Origin: Ephydatia muelleri
Lineage: Eukaryota; Porifera; Demospongiae; Spongillida; Spongillidae
Direction of reading: 5' to 3'
DNA length: 64,000 bases
Assembly: GCA_013339895.1 (NCBI GenBank)
Contig: JABACO010000006.1
Coordinates: 6,956,087-7,020,086, forward strand
Shown here piece by piece: positions 28,501 through 34,293 of this stretch. Made by a program: the position numbers and the translations under genes. The notes under the pieces are model-generated. The model did not search any database, was not told the DNA's origin, and worked only from the letters and a program-made list of their open reading frames with translations. Within the stretch, counting starts at the first letter, position 1, and every line of letters begins with the position of its first letter.

Positions 28501-30086
28501 TTGAGTTGTGTCAAGCAGTAGAGTTATCCCAGGTTGATACAAACATGGCACCAGAAGGATCTCCCAGCTCAGACCTTGGTCCCCTCCTCTTCTTCCCAGC
28601 TCTCGTCAACGTTGAGAGGCCAAGTAGTGCCACAGTTCCCAATAATAGTTTCGGTTGGTCCATGATTGTCAAGTCTCCAGATCAGTTCTTCACCACACGC
28701 TGTCTTCATGTCCTTCTTCGTAGACTGCCATCTAAGTTTGCTTTACCTGCAATCTGGGCCACACCCCTACACTCAAATCATTATAAATGCGATGTGTGGA
28801 GCAGGGGTATAAAATGGCTTAATGAGACAGGGGTGACCACCATTGTTGAGATGAGTGAGACATTCCAGTCCCTCACGTTGGCAATGTTCTCCCCTGACAG
28901 AGAAAGCCATAAGTATGTAGCCTTAGCTCATGCTGTTCTTGCGGTCATTAAGACAGCCAGTCAGGAATTCTGTCCACACTTAGAGGTGTTGGAGCTCATC
29001 TCCTACCCATCTGAAGCCAGCTCAGACCACTCTGATGATGCAAAGGTACCATTAAAGAAGGCCCTTCCTGAAGGGGTGGAGCTTTCCTCATTAAAGAAGG
29101 CCCTTATTGAAGGAGATAAGCACATTACTGATGTGAATGGTGAGAAGTATGTGGTGATGAAAGTGTGGATGAAGATAGAGCCATATCTTCCATACCTTGT
29201 TGGAGGTGAGAGGTTGGTAGGTGTGATTATAAGTATTGACCTGTCTATTGTTTTACAGTAAATCCTCCTGTGGTTCCTTCCTCTTCTTCCTTGTCACCAT
29301 CAGATCCAGTAGGCCAAACAGTTTCACAATTGAAAGGTTATTACATTATTAGTATTAAGTAATATTTCTGTTCTTAAAAATGATGAATGAAATACTCGAA
29401 ACCCTAATTTAAGTCATGTATGGTGCGATTGTAATATGTCTGAGTGCTTTAAAACTTTATTATCTTGCAGCACCATCGTCCCAGCTATTGTCAGGATTGA
29501 CAAACCACGTTGAGACGTTAGAAGGTCAGTACAACTGTTGTGCATGCAGGTCACTGTGCATGCTTAGTTGACATCATGATACACTATCATTGCCTCTTTT
29601 CATACTCCTTTGCTGCCATCTCTAAATGATGATGAGTTGCAATATTTGAAAAGTATAGTCATAAAAGGTTGTATCAATTTGTGATCTTCAGCCTGGTTTC
29701 TTATTGATACAGGGGGTGACTCCTCTGCTTCCATCTTTATGTGCAATCTAAAGGACCTGATGAATGATATTGCCTCCAAGATCCCTGCCAAGTGGAGGTC
29801 AGTTGGCATCCAGTTGGGACTTCCAAGTGGCACTCTTGACAGCATTGAAGCAAAGATGGCAGGAAAACCACGTGCATGTCTTGATTCATTTGAGCAAGTA
29901 TTCACTACATGGGAGCGACAATGCCCCAGTCCATACACCTGGAATACCATCATTGAGGTGTTACGAGAACCAGCAGTTGGAGAGGTGGCTCTGGCAGATG
30001 AATTAGAAGTCCAACATTTGAAATCCACACAACCAACCCATGCCACACAGCACCCATCACGCATTCCTACATGCTCAGACATGTAA
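818..30086 (+). CDS. Gene A: ankyrin-ROC-COR-Death (ROCO family) protein, 5' end outside window
   Basis: This is the overall gene model; the exons are listed separately. The exons share one strand and compatible phases: phase 0 through the ankyrin, P-loop and linker exons, phase 1 between the COR and Death exons. The order is ankyrin repeats, a Ras-of-complex-protein GTPase domain with its P-loop at the end of the exon at 21525, a COR domain, and a C-terminal Death domain. DAPK1 has ankyrin, ROC-COR and Death domains but also an N-terminal kinase. No kinase is visible here, though upstream exons are missing. ROCO proteins are GTP-regulated dimeric scaffolds, and a Death domain suggests adaptor binding in apoptosis or innate signalling (inference). 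Introns reach 8 kb and are filled with transposon debris. Untested: whether every ankyrin exon is spliced into one mRNA. Confidence 0.75.
920..1477. other. Gene A intron
   Basis: Non-coding. Its 3' end repeats the sequence found before the previous exon (CTGTATCTGG...TTATCATTACAG), evidence of a tandem exon duplication. I see nothing else in it. Confidence 0.5.
1478..1576 (+). CDS. Gene A ankyrin repeat exon
   Basis: A 99-bp phase-0 exon between TTACAG and GTGAGT. It encodes one ankyrin repeat (WGETALMKAS, then GQVECVKVLL, then GVQVNVQNE). It resembles the exon at 818 more than the later cassettes. Confidence 0.82.
1770..2519 (-). mobile_element. Gypsy-like pol remnant, copy 1 (integrase tail and RNase H)
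   Basis: On the minus strand, 2271-2519 reads as an RNase H domain of a Ty3/gypsy polyprotein, with the motifs DISPYG-like (here NISPYG), GAVLSH and ERSYAQID and the signature around KYFHQYLYG. A short piece of the integrase C-terminus follows at 1781-2042. Most of the integrase core is deleted and the frames are broken, so it cannot be active. It is one of eight copies of the same remnant in the window, carried along with the ankyrin exon units. Confidence 0.8.
2520..3688. repeat. Spacer of the ankyrin/gypsy unit
   Basis: Intron sequence repeated in other units. The landmarks are GGGAGGAGTACCGTATCCC near 2802, a GGGGTCTGGGGAGGAGCCCC block near 2858, and the CCACCAGCTATATGACCCACC motif, present in both orientations near 3228-3280. 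It ends in the acceptor of the exon at 3689. No coding content is supported. Confidence 0.6.
3689..3787 (+). CDS. Ankyrin cassette exon A1 (gene A)
   Basis: A 99-bp phase-0 exon between CTTTACAG and GTGAGTG. It is one 33-residue ankyrin repeat, with DGYTPLTMASYGGHV at the start and GAQINHQHK at the end. Variable positions 1, 3, 8, 11 and 12 are D, Y, M, Y, G. Unusually, residue 7 is T. Confidence 0.85.
3788..4619. repeat. Intron with local tandem duplication and poly-G tract
   Basis: Repeat-unit sequence. A segment of roughly 185 bases is duplicated side by side: GAGTTCACTATC...GTGTGTTGGCTTCTTGATC occurs near 4255 and again near 4441. Each copy ends in a G run after TCCTGCGTT, 9 G at about 4372 and about 30 G at 4561-4590. 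The flank corresponds to the 3' end of the gypsy-like remnant. Confidence 0.65.
4620..5400 (-). mobile_element. Gypsy-like pol remnant, copy 2
   Basis: Minus-strand pol remnant. The polyprotein tail lies near 4620-4935, integrase C-terminal sequence near 4970-5090 (FLLNYRNERHSTTEA), and the linker between RNase H and integrase at 5170-5396 (NVDTLSRLPIPYQQTGE and VFSMKQMDLLP). The integrase core and RNase H are missing. The order of the pieces shows internal deletions. Confidence 0.75.
5297..5439. repeat. Imperfect palindrome in gypsy remnant
   Basis: CTGTTTGCTGATATGGAATG at 5297 is mirrored by CATTCCATATCAGCAAACAG ending at 5439. The arms are about 70 bases with a few mismatches and one gap, and the centre is near 5370. 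Both arms are the same piece of the pol remnant in opposite orientation, so this is an inversion junction and not a transposon end. Confidence 0.7.
5585..6110. mobile_element. Fold-back element FB1, copy 1
   Basis: A long imperfect inverted repeat. The arms share CAAGTTGGCAGCGCTTGTTAAG, GCCTTCTCCCGCAATAAT and CACAGCTA-type blocks around a centre near 5945, with outer blocks TCCTTATTCAA and TTGAATAAGGA. The left end starts at GGGGAGCGTTCCTGCC and the right end at ...TTTCGTGCGCTTTGG. It has no coding content. A second copy lies at 39843-40445 in the opposite orientation and joins the same neighbouring sequence. Confidence 0.7.
6111..7062. repeat. Spacer of the ankyrin/gypsy unit
   Basis: Same unit as 2800-3688: GAGGAGTACCGTATCCC, the region around GTTCACAAAAGAATTGTCAGAAGC, the paired CCACCAGCTATATGACCC motifs, then the acceptor of the exon at 7063. 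It carries the footprint-like insertions TACAGTGTA at 6478 and 6878. Confidence 0.6.
7063..7161 (+). CDS. Ankyrin cassette exon A2 (gene A)
   Basis: A 99-bp phase-0 exon between TTTACAG and GTGAGTG that encodes one ankyrin repeat (DGWTPLMEASSRGHV, ending GAQINHQNK). Variable positions 1, 3, 8, 11, 12 are D, W, E, S, R. Confidence 0.87.
7162..7623. repeat. Intron with poly-C tract
   Basis: Unit sequence with a run of about 25 C at 7383-7407, inside the spacer segment that reads GGGCAGATGCCCCTCC in other copies. TACATGTA sits at 7285 where the copy at 58126 has only TA. Confidence 0.55.
7624..8700 (-). mobile_element. Gypsy-like pol remnant, copy 3
   Basis: Minus-strand remnant with an integrase core piece (MGPSSLQQDSNYFLALNN region at 7625-7694, then HARSI to DELHA at about 7970), the integrase N-terminal linker (SRLPIPHQQTGEDTEEVHV at 8460-8540) and a fragment of RNase H. 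The frames are broken. A 209-bp insertion interrupts it at 7739-7947. Confidence 0.75.
7739..7947. mobile_element. Small insertion flanked by TA, with telomere-like and GC-rich motifs
   Basis: Other copies of this stretch read CAAAGATAGCATGCAG; here the TA is split, with TA on both sides of 209 extra bases. The insert holds GGGTTTAGGGTTTAGTGTTTAGGG and GC-rich pieces CTCGCCGAAGGCGCGAGG and GGGCGCCTTCGGCGCC that can pair. The base composition is unlike its surroundings. It is probably a short non-autonomous element with a TA target duplication. Confidence 0.6.
8701..9688. repeat. Spacer of the ankyrin/gypsy unit
   Basis: Unit spacer with the same landmarks as the other copies (AGTACCATATCCCATCC near 8985, the GGGGTCTGGGGAGGAGCCC block near 9037), ending in the acceptor at 9688. 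The paired CCACCAGCTATATGACCC part present in other spacers is deleted here. No coding content. Confidence 0.55.
9689..9787 (+). CDS. Ankyrin cassette exon A3 (gene A)
   Basis: A 99-bp phase-0 exon between CTTTACAG and GTGAGTG encoding one ankyrin repeat (EGKTPLMEASSHGHV, ending GAQINHQDK). Variable positions are E, K, E, S, H. Confidence 0.87.
9788..10329. repeat. Gene A intron, unit sequence
   Basis: Unit intron with several small deletions against the other copies. At 10050-10066 TACATGTATGTA replaces a plain TA of the other copies. No gene. Confidence 0.5.
10330..11840 (-). mobile_element. Gypsy-like pol remnant, copy 4 (most complete order)
   Basis: Read on the minus strand: RNase H (11603-11839; DISPYGFGAVLSH, VACASRTLTTVERSYAQID), the SRLPIPHQQTGE linker (about 11490-11530), the integrase core (10857-11165; YHPATNGLVECF is visible) and the polyprotein tail at 10330-10800. 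Frames shift between blocks and the integrase zinc-binding part is deleted. Ty3/gypsy pol order is RT-RNase H-integrase. No RT, gag or LTR is attached. Confidence 0.8.
11841..13314. repeat. Spacer of the ankyrin/gypsy unit
   Basis: Unit spacer. It has an extra segment at about 12650-12900 (CAAAGCACCCACAAATC... to ...AATCGGTTAACATACTGG) shared with 57575-57710, so this version of the spacer also exists in gene B. TACATGTA occurs at 12355 and again near 12583. No coding content. Confidence 0.55.
13315..13413 (+). CDS. Ankyrin cassette exon A4 (gene A)
   Basis: A 99-bp phase-0 exon between CTTTACAG and GTGAGTG encoding one ankyrin repeat (YGRTPLMRASCEGHV, ending GAQINHQTK). Variable positions are Y, R, R, C, E. 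Confidence 0.87.
13414..14039. repeat. Gene A intron, unit sequence
   Basis: Close to the intron after 7161, with a C-rich tract at 13636-13662. It leads into the next gypsy-like remnant. No gene. Confidence 0.5.
14040..15503 (-). mobile_element. Gypsy-like pol remnant, copy 5, split by a younger retroelement
   Basis: Minus-strand remnant: polyprotein tail (14120-14590), integrase core at 14539-14922 (VIVNAYSKWSEVVTMDET, VTDNGPQFTS, YSPYHPATKCLVE; two catalytic-type acidic positions are visible), integrase N-terminal region and linker (15180-15440). It breaks off at 15503 inside the RNase H sequence. The rest of RNase H resumes at 17829-17916, beyond the younger element. Confidence 0.8.
15504..15755 (+). 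repeat. 5' LTR of a Ty3/gypsy retroelement
   Basis: Starts TGTTGACGG and ends ACACGACA, the usual TG...CA pattern. It contains a TATA-like TATAAATAG at 15607 and a polyadenylation signal AATAAA at about 15672. Gag begins 35 bases downstream of its end. The matching 3' LTR is absent because the element is truncated. The exact left end is fixed by where the older remnant is interrupted (after AGCTACG). Confidence 0.7.
15764..15781 (+). other. Candidate primer-binding site
   Basis: TGGCGTAGTCGGCAGGAT begins with TGG, the complement of a tRNA CCA end, 8 bases after the LTR. I cannot name the tRNA. Confidence 0.5.
15790..16803 (+). CDS. gag: Ty3/gypsy Gag protein
   Basis: An open frame of 337 codons starting with ATG at 15790, just after the LTR and primer site. 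The N-terminus is a glutamine-rich coiled stretch (ELLQQQMEAQRKQTEAL). A retrotransposon capsid-like domain follows (residues about 50-215, with FLTNQSREIYKLL and ERFKFLTEMNRKPGETIQE). Near residues 257-295 are two CCHC zinc knuckles, CPWCGKTDHKASDC and CHYCQKTGHLQSVC. Gag packages element RNA in cytoplasmic particles. The stop at 16801 lies directly before the protease motif, so Gag and Pol are separated by a stop codon. It is much better preserved than the neighbouring remnants, so the insertion is younger. Confidence 0.88.
   Translation: MAETDKLIELLQQQMEAQRKQTEALIAAFAGEKAKREPPPFPVPAAAIPSFVPFDATVELWTDYSARFHTFLGANSVPAEKRAQVFLTNQSREIYKLLSNLASQQSPVKGINDLSLDEVEEYMRSQFDPTRYIVRERFKFLTEMNRKPGETIQELAARIRHDAVTCDFSEIHDPLDEALRTRFMCSVKNEAVLKALFKIKDGELTFARAITVAMETEEAAKVAKETVYGSIKDNIHVVHPSKSDPSQKSNAGRDFPKGTCPWCGKTDHKASDCPSRNAVCHYCQKTGHLQSVCLQKRRGQQQPVNIITKHRIQTVKGIRAVPQLQQNITMNDKRFVF
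16804..17834 (+). pseudogene. pol: Ty3/gypsy Pol: protease and reverse transcriptase, 3'-truncated
   Basis: The protease begins directly after the Gag stop with VDTGAGDNF, the aspartic protease active-site motif. A frame change near 16885 moves the reading to the frame open from 16914. That frame carries the end of the protease (NLFGRDTI) and reverse transcriptase motifs GFTKIDLADAYNQIQLS, LPFGISSAPGYFQ and the catalytic YMDDILVSG. It stops at 17832-17834, inside the RT connection region, where it joins the older remnant at GCATAATGTGGG. RNase H, integrase and the 3' LTR are missing, so the copy is dead. Confidence 0.87.
17829..18650. repeat. Rest of remnant copy 5 and unit spacer
   Basis: 17829-17916 (minus strand) is the N-terminal part of the older RNase H (DISPYGFGAVLSHIMP). 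The shared spacer follows (GGAGGAGTACCGTATCCC at 18189, the GGGGTCTGGGGAGGAGCCCC block at 18245), but no ankyrin exon: the unit ends near 18650 after CTATATGACCCACCC. Confidence 0.65.
18651..21524. other. Gene A intron, unique sequence
   Basis: No gene is supported. The fold-back element at 18955-19166 is the only clear structure. The rest is AT-rich single-copy-looking sequence with scattered TACATGTA. Short open frames here lack splice signals and domain content. Confidence 0.5.
18955..19166. mobile_element. TAGTCTGG fold-back element (MULE-like MITE), copy 1
   Basis: Ends are TAGTCTGGGGACCAGAT and ATCTGGTCCCCAGACTA. Inner arms also pair (TTGATATGACATTCA and TGAATGTCATATCAA). Flanking 9-mers GTCTGCATG and GTCTATCTG match at 6 of 9 positions, perhaps a decayed target duplication. 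It has the same termini as the elements at 33980 and 49003. Confidence 0.7.
21525..21776 (+). CDS. Gene A exon: last ankyrin repeats and ROC P-loop
   Basis: A 252-bp phase-0 exon between CCACCAG and GTAGGC, 84 codons. The first part is ankyrin (DGDTALHLAARYDKASCVRAL, then a second, irregular repeat ending at about residue 55). The last part opens the ROC GTPase domain with VVLCGNSGAGKSTLTQ, a Walker A motif (GxxxxGKS). The direct ankyrin-to-ROC join fits ROCO proteins rather than NACHT receptors, because a COR domain follows. Confidence 0.9.
21777..22650. other. Gene A intron
   Basis: No gene is supported. The open stretch around 21975-22406 has no recognisable domain and no strong splice sites, so I treat it as intron. 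Confidence 0.45.
22651..22701 (+). CDS. Gene A short exon of the ROC domain
   Basis: 51 bases, 17 codons (AIVNISKPITTTTRLVK), phase 0 on both sides, with donor GTGAGA and a weak acceptor ATTGAAG. It fills the gap between the P-loop exon and the next exon (RIFGVHDEVEPLTAGI), where ROC domains need a short variable stretch before the switch region. The phase match and position are good evidence; the weak acceptor leaves some doubt. Confidence 0.65.
24062..24354. mobile_element. Fold-back element with ~125-base arms
   Basis: AAGTAAATAAAAACATTC at 24063 is mirrored by ATGTTTTTATTTACTT ending at 24354. The arms stay paired through TCTAACGAGAAAG, GGTGGTGTAAAAAGCACAG and AAATAGGCCTATATTTAGC, leaving a centre of only about 40 bases near 24210. 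The arms differ by a few bases, so this is an insertion of some age. No target duplication is clear. It has no coding content. Confidence 0.75.
24640..24740 (-). repeat. Imperfect CAG/CTG repeat (polyglutamine frame on minus strand)
   Basis: Three GCTGCTGCTG blocks spaced about 30 bases apart. On the minus strand they read as glutamine runs of four to six (CQQQQQQSCPQRQQQQQSC). Frames are open on both strands. It may be part of the same inserted element as the frame at 25299-26135, but the link is unproven. Confidence 0.55.
25299..26135 (-). CDS. Tandem 15-residue repeat protein (RDSYKADPEKKK type)
   Basis: A minus-strand frame of 278 codons. After a short N-terminus it has 12 units of 14-15 residues of the form RDSYKADPEKKKASV, then four degenerate units (for example QRYQEDLEENRAAKR), then a tail ending NYHYRMSWHVVLH. 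It is highly charged and probably coiled or disordered. As I recall, predicted sponge proteins, often next to helicase or transposon sequences, carry very similar arrays. The 45-base period keeps three frames open at once, so the length of the frame alone proves nothing; the degenerate units with synonymous-type drift favour this frame. It lies antisense inside the gene A intron and is probably mobile-element derived. No start or splice sites are firmly identified. Confidence 0.55.
   Translation of the reverse strand: MVYYCFNEVIYAVRDSYTADPEKKKASVRDSYKADPEKKKVSVRDSYKADPEQKAFVRDSYKADPEKKKASVRDSYTADPEKKKASVRDSYKADPEKKKVSVRDSYKADPEQKAFVRDSYKADPEKKKASVRDSYKADPEKKKASVRDSYKADPEKKKASVRDSYKADPEKKKASVRDSYKADPEKKKAARAVRDSYNPDIESKQSAKKQRYQEDLEENRAAKRQKYEDNSAAIRASERNRYWNDPAVRLAKRAAQRTRVAQGSPNYHYRMSWHVVLH
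25556..26100. repeat. 45-bp minisatellite with higher-order structure
   Basis: About 12 head-to-tail units of 45 bases (GTAGCTGTCGCGTACAGAGG, then CCTTCTTCTTTTCGGGATCG, then GCCTT), two of them shortened to 42. A four-unit block of 177 bases containing the 42-base variant occurs twice (about 25744-25920 and 25921-26097), so the block was duplicated as a whole. Confidence 0.85.
27609..29205 (+). CDS. Gene A exon: ROC switch region and COR domain
   Basis: A 1597-bp exon after TGTGTAG, ending at donor GTGAGA (phase 1). The ROC domain continues with TAGIIPYQVDS, the DxxG switch II motif in MIIYDLAGHHQYFSSH and the base-recognition motif VVGTHADLL (THxD is usual in ROC). From about residue 165 the COR domain follows: EKGLILFIPSEVSLNSWIVL, a KKVNGALFA segment and YIHVASNTGIVPRAVIKKIF. 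The last 200 residues fit the C-terminal half of COR. GTP binding and hydrolysis by ROC are coupled to dimerisation through COR in this family. No stop or frameshift is visible. Confidence 0.92.
29259..29336 (+). CDS. Gene A linker exon (Ser/Pro-rich)
   Basis: A 78-bp exon between TTTTACAG and GTTATT, phase 1 on both sides. It encodes VNPPVVPSSSSLSPSDPVGQ and a few more residues, a flexible linker between COR and Death domains. Its frame matches both neighbours. Confidence 0.75.
29471..29524 (+). CDS. Gene A linker exon
   Basis: A 54-bp exon between CTTGCAG and GTCAGT, phase 1 on both sides, encoding APSSQLLSGLTNHVETLE. It is short and without a known domain. Phase and strong splice sites support it. 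Confidence 0.72.
29713..30086 (+). CDS. Gene A terminal exon: Death domain
   Basis: The exon begins after TTGATACAG in phase 1 and ends at TAA (30084-30086), 374 bases. The Death-fold pattern is clear: NLKDLMNDIASKIPAKWRSV, GIQLGLPSGTLDSIEAK, CLDSFEQVFTTWERQ, PYTWNTIIEVLREPAVGEVA, six helices' worth of about 85 residues with the conserved W and the TW...I..L pattern. A tail of about 25 residues follows. Death domains form homotypic complexes with adaptors. A truncated copy of this exon lies at 40467. Confidence 0.92.
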
Positions 30087-31063
30087 TTCTATAGTTTAAT
30101 GAAGTTGAACTTTGATCTACCTGTAATTGAAGGAATCTGTTGTGATGAATGCATCTTTTTTTCTTTTCATTCTTAGTTGCTGCATTCTTTAAATGTATAT
30201 TCATGATTTTCAGTAGCTGTTATTGCTGCTATGTCCATTACACGTTTGCAAGTATTAAAATAATTATGTTATCAAAGGAGTTATATAAGTGGAAGCTATG
30301 CATGGAGAATGGAGCTGATGTTATGGTTTTTTGAAAGTCGATAATTTCCATGTTTTGTACAGTATCTCTGCTAGTCAACAGGATTTCTTATGCACCATAT
30401 ACAGTAAGTACATGTACACCCATTCACTTTCTTGTTAGTGATTCAGTGCCAAGAGGTAGTAAAATTGATTATAAATTGCATTTAATGCCTCTCGCTTTGA
30501 TCATGATCAATTCATTCGAAGTGAACAGAACAAAATTCCAGGACAAGAAGGGAGAGAAGGCAGACAAAGCCCAAGGTTCCCAACAATAAGCTAAGAACAA
30601 TTGATAGATGCTCCACAAAGAGAGATAGATCTACTATACAATTTGATTATTGGGCCACTCTGATCCTCTTAATTACTATGGGTTGTGGAAACTCTGGCTA
30701 CCATCATTGTGAGAGAGAGTAATGAATAGGTGAAGCAGCCACTCTTGGTCATCCATATTTATGTATTGCATGTTGTGTAGCCTTTAGTACTGACTGTATG
30801 CATGTCGTAATATAATTATTACATCAAATGAATAGTCAAGTGGTGGCTGGGCCTAGATACCTCCCAGGGCTCTCAGTGTGCCTTCTGCCCTGCCCACAGT
30901 CTGGACCCTCTCGGACACCACGCTTTAACATGCAAATGTGGGGGTGATGCTGTATTACGCCATAATGCACTCAGGGACACTTTAGTGCACTTCCTTCACC
31001 GTGCGCATGCTTCTGTCCAAGTTGAAGTTGGCGCTGGGCTCTTTCCCGACCATTCGCAGTCAA
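30087..31063. other. Gene A 3' flank
   Basis: The first ~600 bases recur, partly rearranged, after the truncated Death exon at 40730-41230. No gene is supported. The last 150 bases lead into the transposon end at 31064. Confidence 0.5.
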
Positions 31064-31076
31064 GCCCAGCAAGAAG

Positions 31077-31330
31077 TTCTTGGCCAAGAATCTTGGGCAA
31101 GGTAATGTTCTTGGCCAAGAATCTTGGGCAAAATCTTGGCAAGATCTTGTGCAAGATCATTAAAGATCTTGGGCAAGTGTCTTGCCCATGTGCCAAGATT
31201 ATGGCGGCCAAGATCTGGTCATGATCTTGCCCAAGTTCATGGCATGATCTTACCCAAGTTCATGGCATGATCTTGGCCATGGCCATGTTCTTGCCCATGA
31301 TCTTGCCCATATATTTTGCCCATGGCCATG
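31077..31330. repeat. Left subterminal repeat cluster
   Basis: A dense run of variants of TCTTGG(G/C)CAAGA in both orientations, with GTTCATGGCATGATCTT-type duplications. This is the place where transposase binding sites usually cluster. It pairs with 34567-34640. Confidence 0.7.
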
Positions 31331-31511
31331 CTGATATCTTGAATTGCATCCATTTATATATACATAGCACATGCCTACGTGTACATTATCATACATTGTG
31401 ATATAGCTGATATGATACTGATAACATGTGTATAAGAGGACCGGATACATACAATGAGATAATGCATACATACAGAAAATCGAAAGTTTCACATGACGAA
31501 GAAAAGTTTAG

Positions 31512-32487
31512 TCAGTTGGGGTCACTGTGCACAGGACAAACATATGTCATACATGCATTTATATGTTATTGTATTTTACCTTTTTAACTGGTCTGCTAAT
31601 TTCCTGTGTTTGTCCCTGCATTTTTGGTTCAGAGACGTTCTTATTTTATCTTTACTTGCAGCCATTGCAACTGATCCAAACTTTTTTTCAATGCATTCTG
31701 AATAATTTGTTTCATTCTATTATGAAGTAATCACGTCTAACTGCTTACCTTCTAGTGTCTTCACCCTTCCTGGTGACATTGGTGGTTTTGCTGACACACT
31801 GGAACTGTTCGATTTTCCTGACGCTTTGTAGCAATGTGTTGCTTGCTCTTCATCTGTAAAAAGTGCGTCCAATAAGGCAAGGCCATATTTTACAATGTCT
31901 GTTGAGTCTATCTTTAGTAATTCTATACCACCTTTCTAAGAAGGAATTGCTGTTAGGTGACATTCTGTAACAATAATGCACATACATACAGATATGAAAC
32001 TTTTTTCATCTTGGACAGTTGTACCTATTTGATGCACATACATGTAGATCAAAAGCACATACATTACAAGCTTTATTCATGTTTCTTACCTTCAGCACCA
32101 AGTACACTAACACTGCATGTAGCAAGACCATCAACGTGACAGGACTGTGAAATAGCATCTACAATTAGTGCCCCAGCACCAGAGAGTGGTGCAGTACCAC
32201 CAACACTAGCTGCCACTCCAGTGCCCTGGTTTTGCAAAATATCTGCAATGCTTAAAAGTGTTCAATTAAGGGAATCAAATCCAATTTCCTGCAGCTTCAA
32301 CCCATTGGTGGAAGGGAGAACAATAATAAACTTAGGCATAGCATGACGGTCTGTTTTGAGTTTTTTCTTATACAAAAAACATAAATGCAGACAATATGTG
32401 CAATAGCAGTGCTAAGAGTTGTATGTGTACCTGCAATCGTCCCAAGTCAGTCTGTTCATTTTCCCCCAATCTCTTTTTACTGACCAC
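31512..32487 (-). CDS. BEN-domain protein gene, minus strand
   Basis: Exons on the minus strand: 32487-32431, 32366-32090, 31931-31749, 31700-31578 and 31524-31512 (stop TGA), with GT-AG borders and matching phases 0, 1, 1, 2. The third exon encodes IVKYGLALLDALFTDEEQAT, the start of a BEN domain. The fourth continues it with SKDKIRTSLNQKCRDKHRKL, the basic C-terminal helix. The first exons are polar and of low complexity. BEN domains bind DNA or chromatin proteins and also occur in transposon-encoded proteins. The exon at 32366-32090 has an in-frame TGA at 32264-32262, either a mutation or a missed short intron. A start ATG at 32906 (MAKSKRT, then GTAAAG) would connect in phase but is unproven. 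Confidence 0.65.
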
Positions 32488-32978
32488 CTGAAATATATAT
32501 GATCACAGTAAACAAAACACAGCTATCAGTTTGATCCAATATATGCAATCACACATTCACTACAGACACCTAGCTCTTTAGTATTAAATACCATGGTAAG
32601 TGTATAAAAGGAATGCCCAGCTGTATAATTAGAGTAATGATAAACAGGTACCTCAGTTGAGCGCATATCGATACAAATCATAAAATGAATGGGGCTTACT
32701 TTCCATATGTGGGATATGCAAATTGTCGCTATATATGTGCAAGCCACTACTGTACGCGCACGCGCGTGCATGTACATGCAGTTACATTATATGCATACAT
32801 TCTCAGTTTAGTATACCCACAAGCATTCGCTTACTATTTTCAGCCTCCTTTTCATCCATTTCCAGTAAAATTATGGTAGCTTTACAGTGCGCTTGCTTTT
32901 CGCCATGATTAACGCACACGTGGTGAGAATTTTTTACGTGTCAACTATTAATTGCTTGCGCAAAATTTGTGTTCAAAT

Positions 32979-33889
32979 ATGAGCGATCAAACTGGCAAAA
33001 ATAAGCGAAAACGGTACAAAGAATACCTGAGGAGTTGTAGTGTGGGTGTTCCAGAAAGGACTGCATTTAAAGTTTTATATTGGAAACAGGGTGAAAGAAA
33101 TTGATAAAATGCTACTCAGAATCAAGCCACCCCATGATCTCCTTGCCCAATTTCCGTCTCACATTTTTGGAAAGCATCTGAAGTCAGAAGTTGGCTACTG
33201 TATTATTCATTGCCCATTCTTAAAGACATTCTGCCACCAGACTATGTTCATCATTTTGCACTTCTTGTAAGTTCTATGCATATTCTGCTGGGCACCAACC
33301 TCTCAGTGGAGTTAATAAATGATGCAGAAAGGATGCTGCTTGAATTTTACAATCTTATGCCAGAATTGTACCCAGAAAGTATGTGTACTCCTAATGTGCA
33401 CAGTCTCATACATTTATGTGCATCTGTGCAGCAGTTATATTTAGGCCCACTTTCATGTTTTGGATTTGAAAATATGAATGGCATGATTAAAAGGGACCAG
33501 CATGGCTGCAGAAACTTCTTGCCTAGTCTCACCAATGCAATTTGTATGAAAATTAGCTTGTCATTGCACAAAAATGCAGTAATGAAATCAAATCAAGAAA
33601 GTGACAAGACCAAAAGGTTTTTTGAAAAAATATCTCACTATTTTGAAGATGGACCTGTTGGAAAAATCAAAACTATCACATTGGATGAGAGTGAAAAGCA
33701 AATCCTTAGAAATGCAGGGCTCACAATTCCAGAAAATGGACTCAAATCATGTAATTCATATATGCTTAAACATACATCATACCAAGCTAGAAAGAATCCA
33801 ATGAAATTAAGAGACAGTTCAGTATGTATGTTTCAAGTAGGACCCAATACAATGATGGGGTCCATCAGAAAAGTTGTTTTATTTTAATG
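32979..33889 (+). pseudogene. CACTA-type transposase with DUF4218-like region, internally deleted
   Basis: The ATG at 32979 opens a short basic N-terminus (KNKRKRYKEYLRSCSVGVPE) of the kind that starts Tnp2-type transposases, but the frame stops at 33102. Directly after this the sequence resumes near the C-terminal region in other frames: IDKMLLRIKPPHDL, then WLLYYSLPILKDILPPDYV with an open frame to 33887. That frame has HHFALLVSSMHILL and the PNVHSLIHL...GPLSCFGFENMNGMIKR signature of the DUF4218-like region. The catalytic DDE core is missing, so the copy cannot move on its own. Confidence 0.72.
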
Positions 33890-33979
33890 AAGAACCAACT
33901 GCAATTATTGACAAATTTGAAACTGTTGAAGAAAATTTACTTCAAGCTGTACATGTCAGAGCAAGAAGACCATTTTATG

Positions 33980-34293
33980 TAGTCTGGCGTAGCCACACCC
34001 TCGCGTAGACACGTAGGGTCTGGGGAAATGCCTATACTGGACTTGTTCTAATGAGCAATTATTGCGTTCTACATCACGCTGCGTCACGTAATGAGGAATG
34101 CATCGAAATTGGCTTGTAGATTAGCAAACAACACCCTTGCTGAGTACAAGCCAATCTTAGCCCATTTCGATGCATTCCTCATTACGTGACGCAGCGTGAC
34201 GTAGAACGCAATAATTGCTCATTAGAACCAGTCGGGTATAGGCATTTCCCCAGACCCTACGTGTCTACGCGAGGGTGTGGCTACGCCAGACTA
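33980..34293. mobile_element. TAGTCTGG fold-back element (MULE-like MITE), copy 2
   Basis: 314 bases with arms of about 130 bases (TAGTCTGGCGTAGCCACACC and its complement) around a short centre near 34135. A perfect 9-base target duplication CATTTTATG flanks it (33971-33979 and 34294-34302). It sits inside the 3' part of the decayed transposase, so it is younger than that element. A 9-base duplication is typical of Mutator-like elements. Confidence 0.9.
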
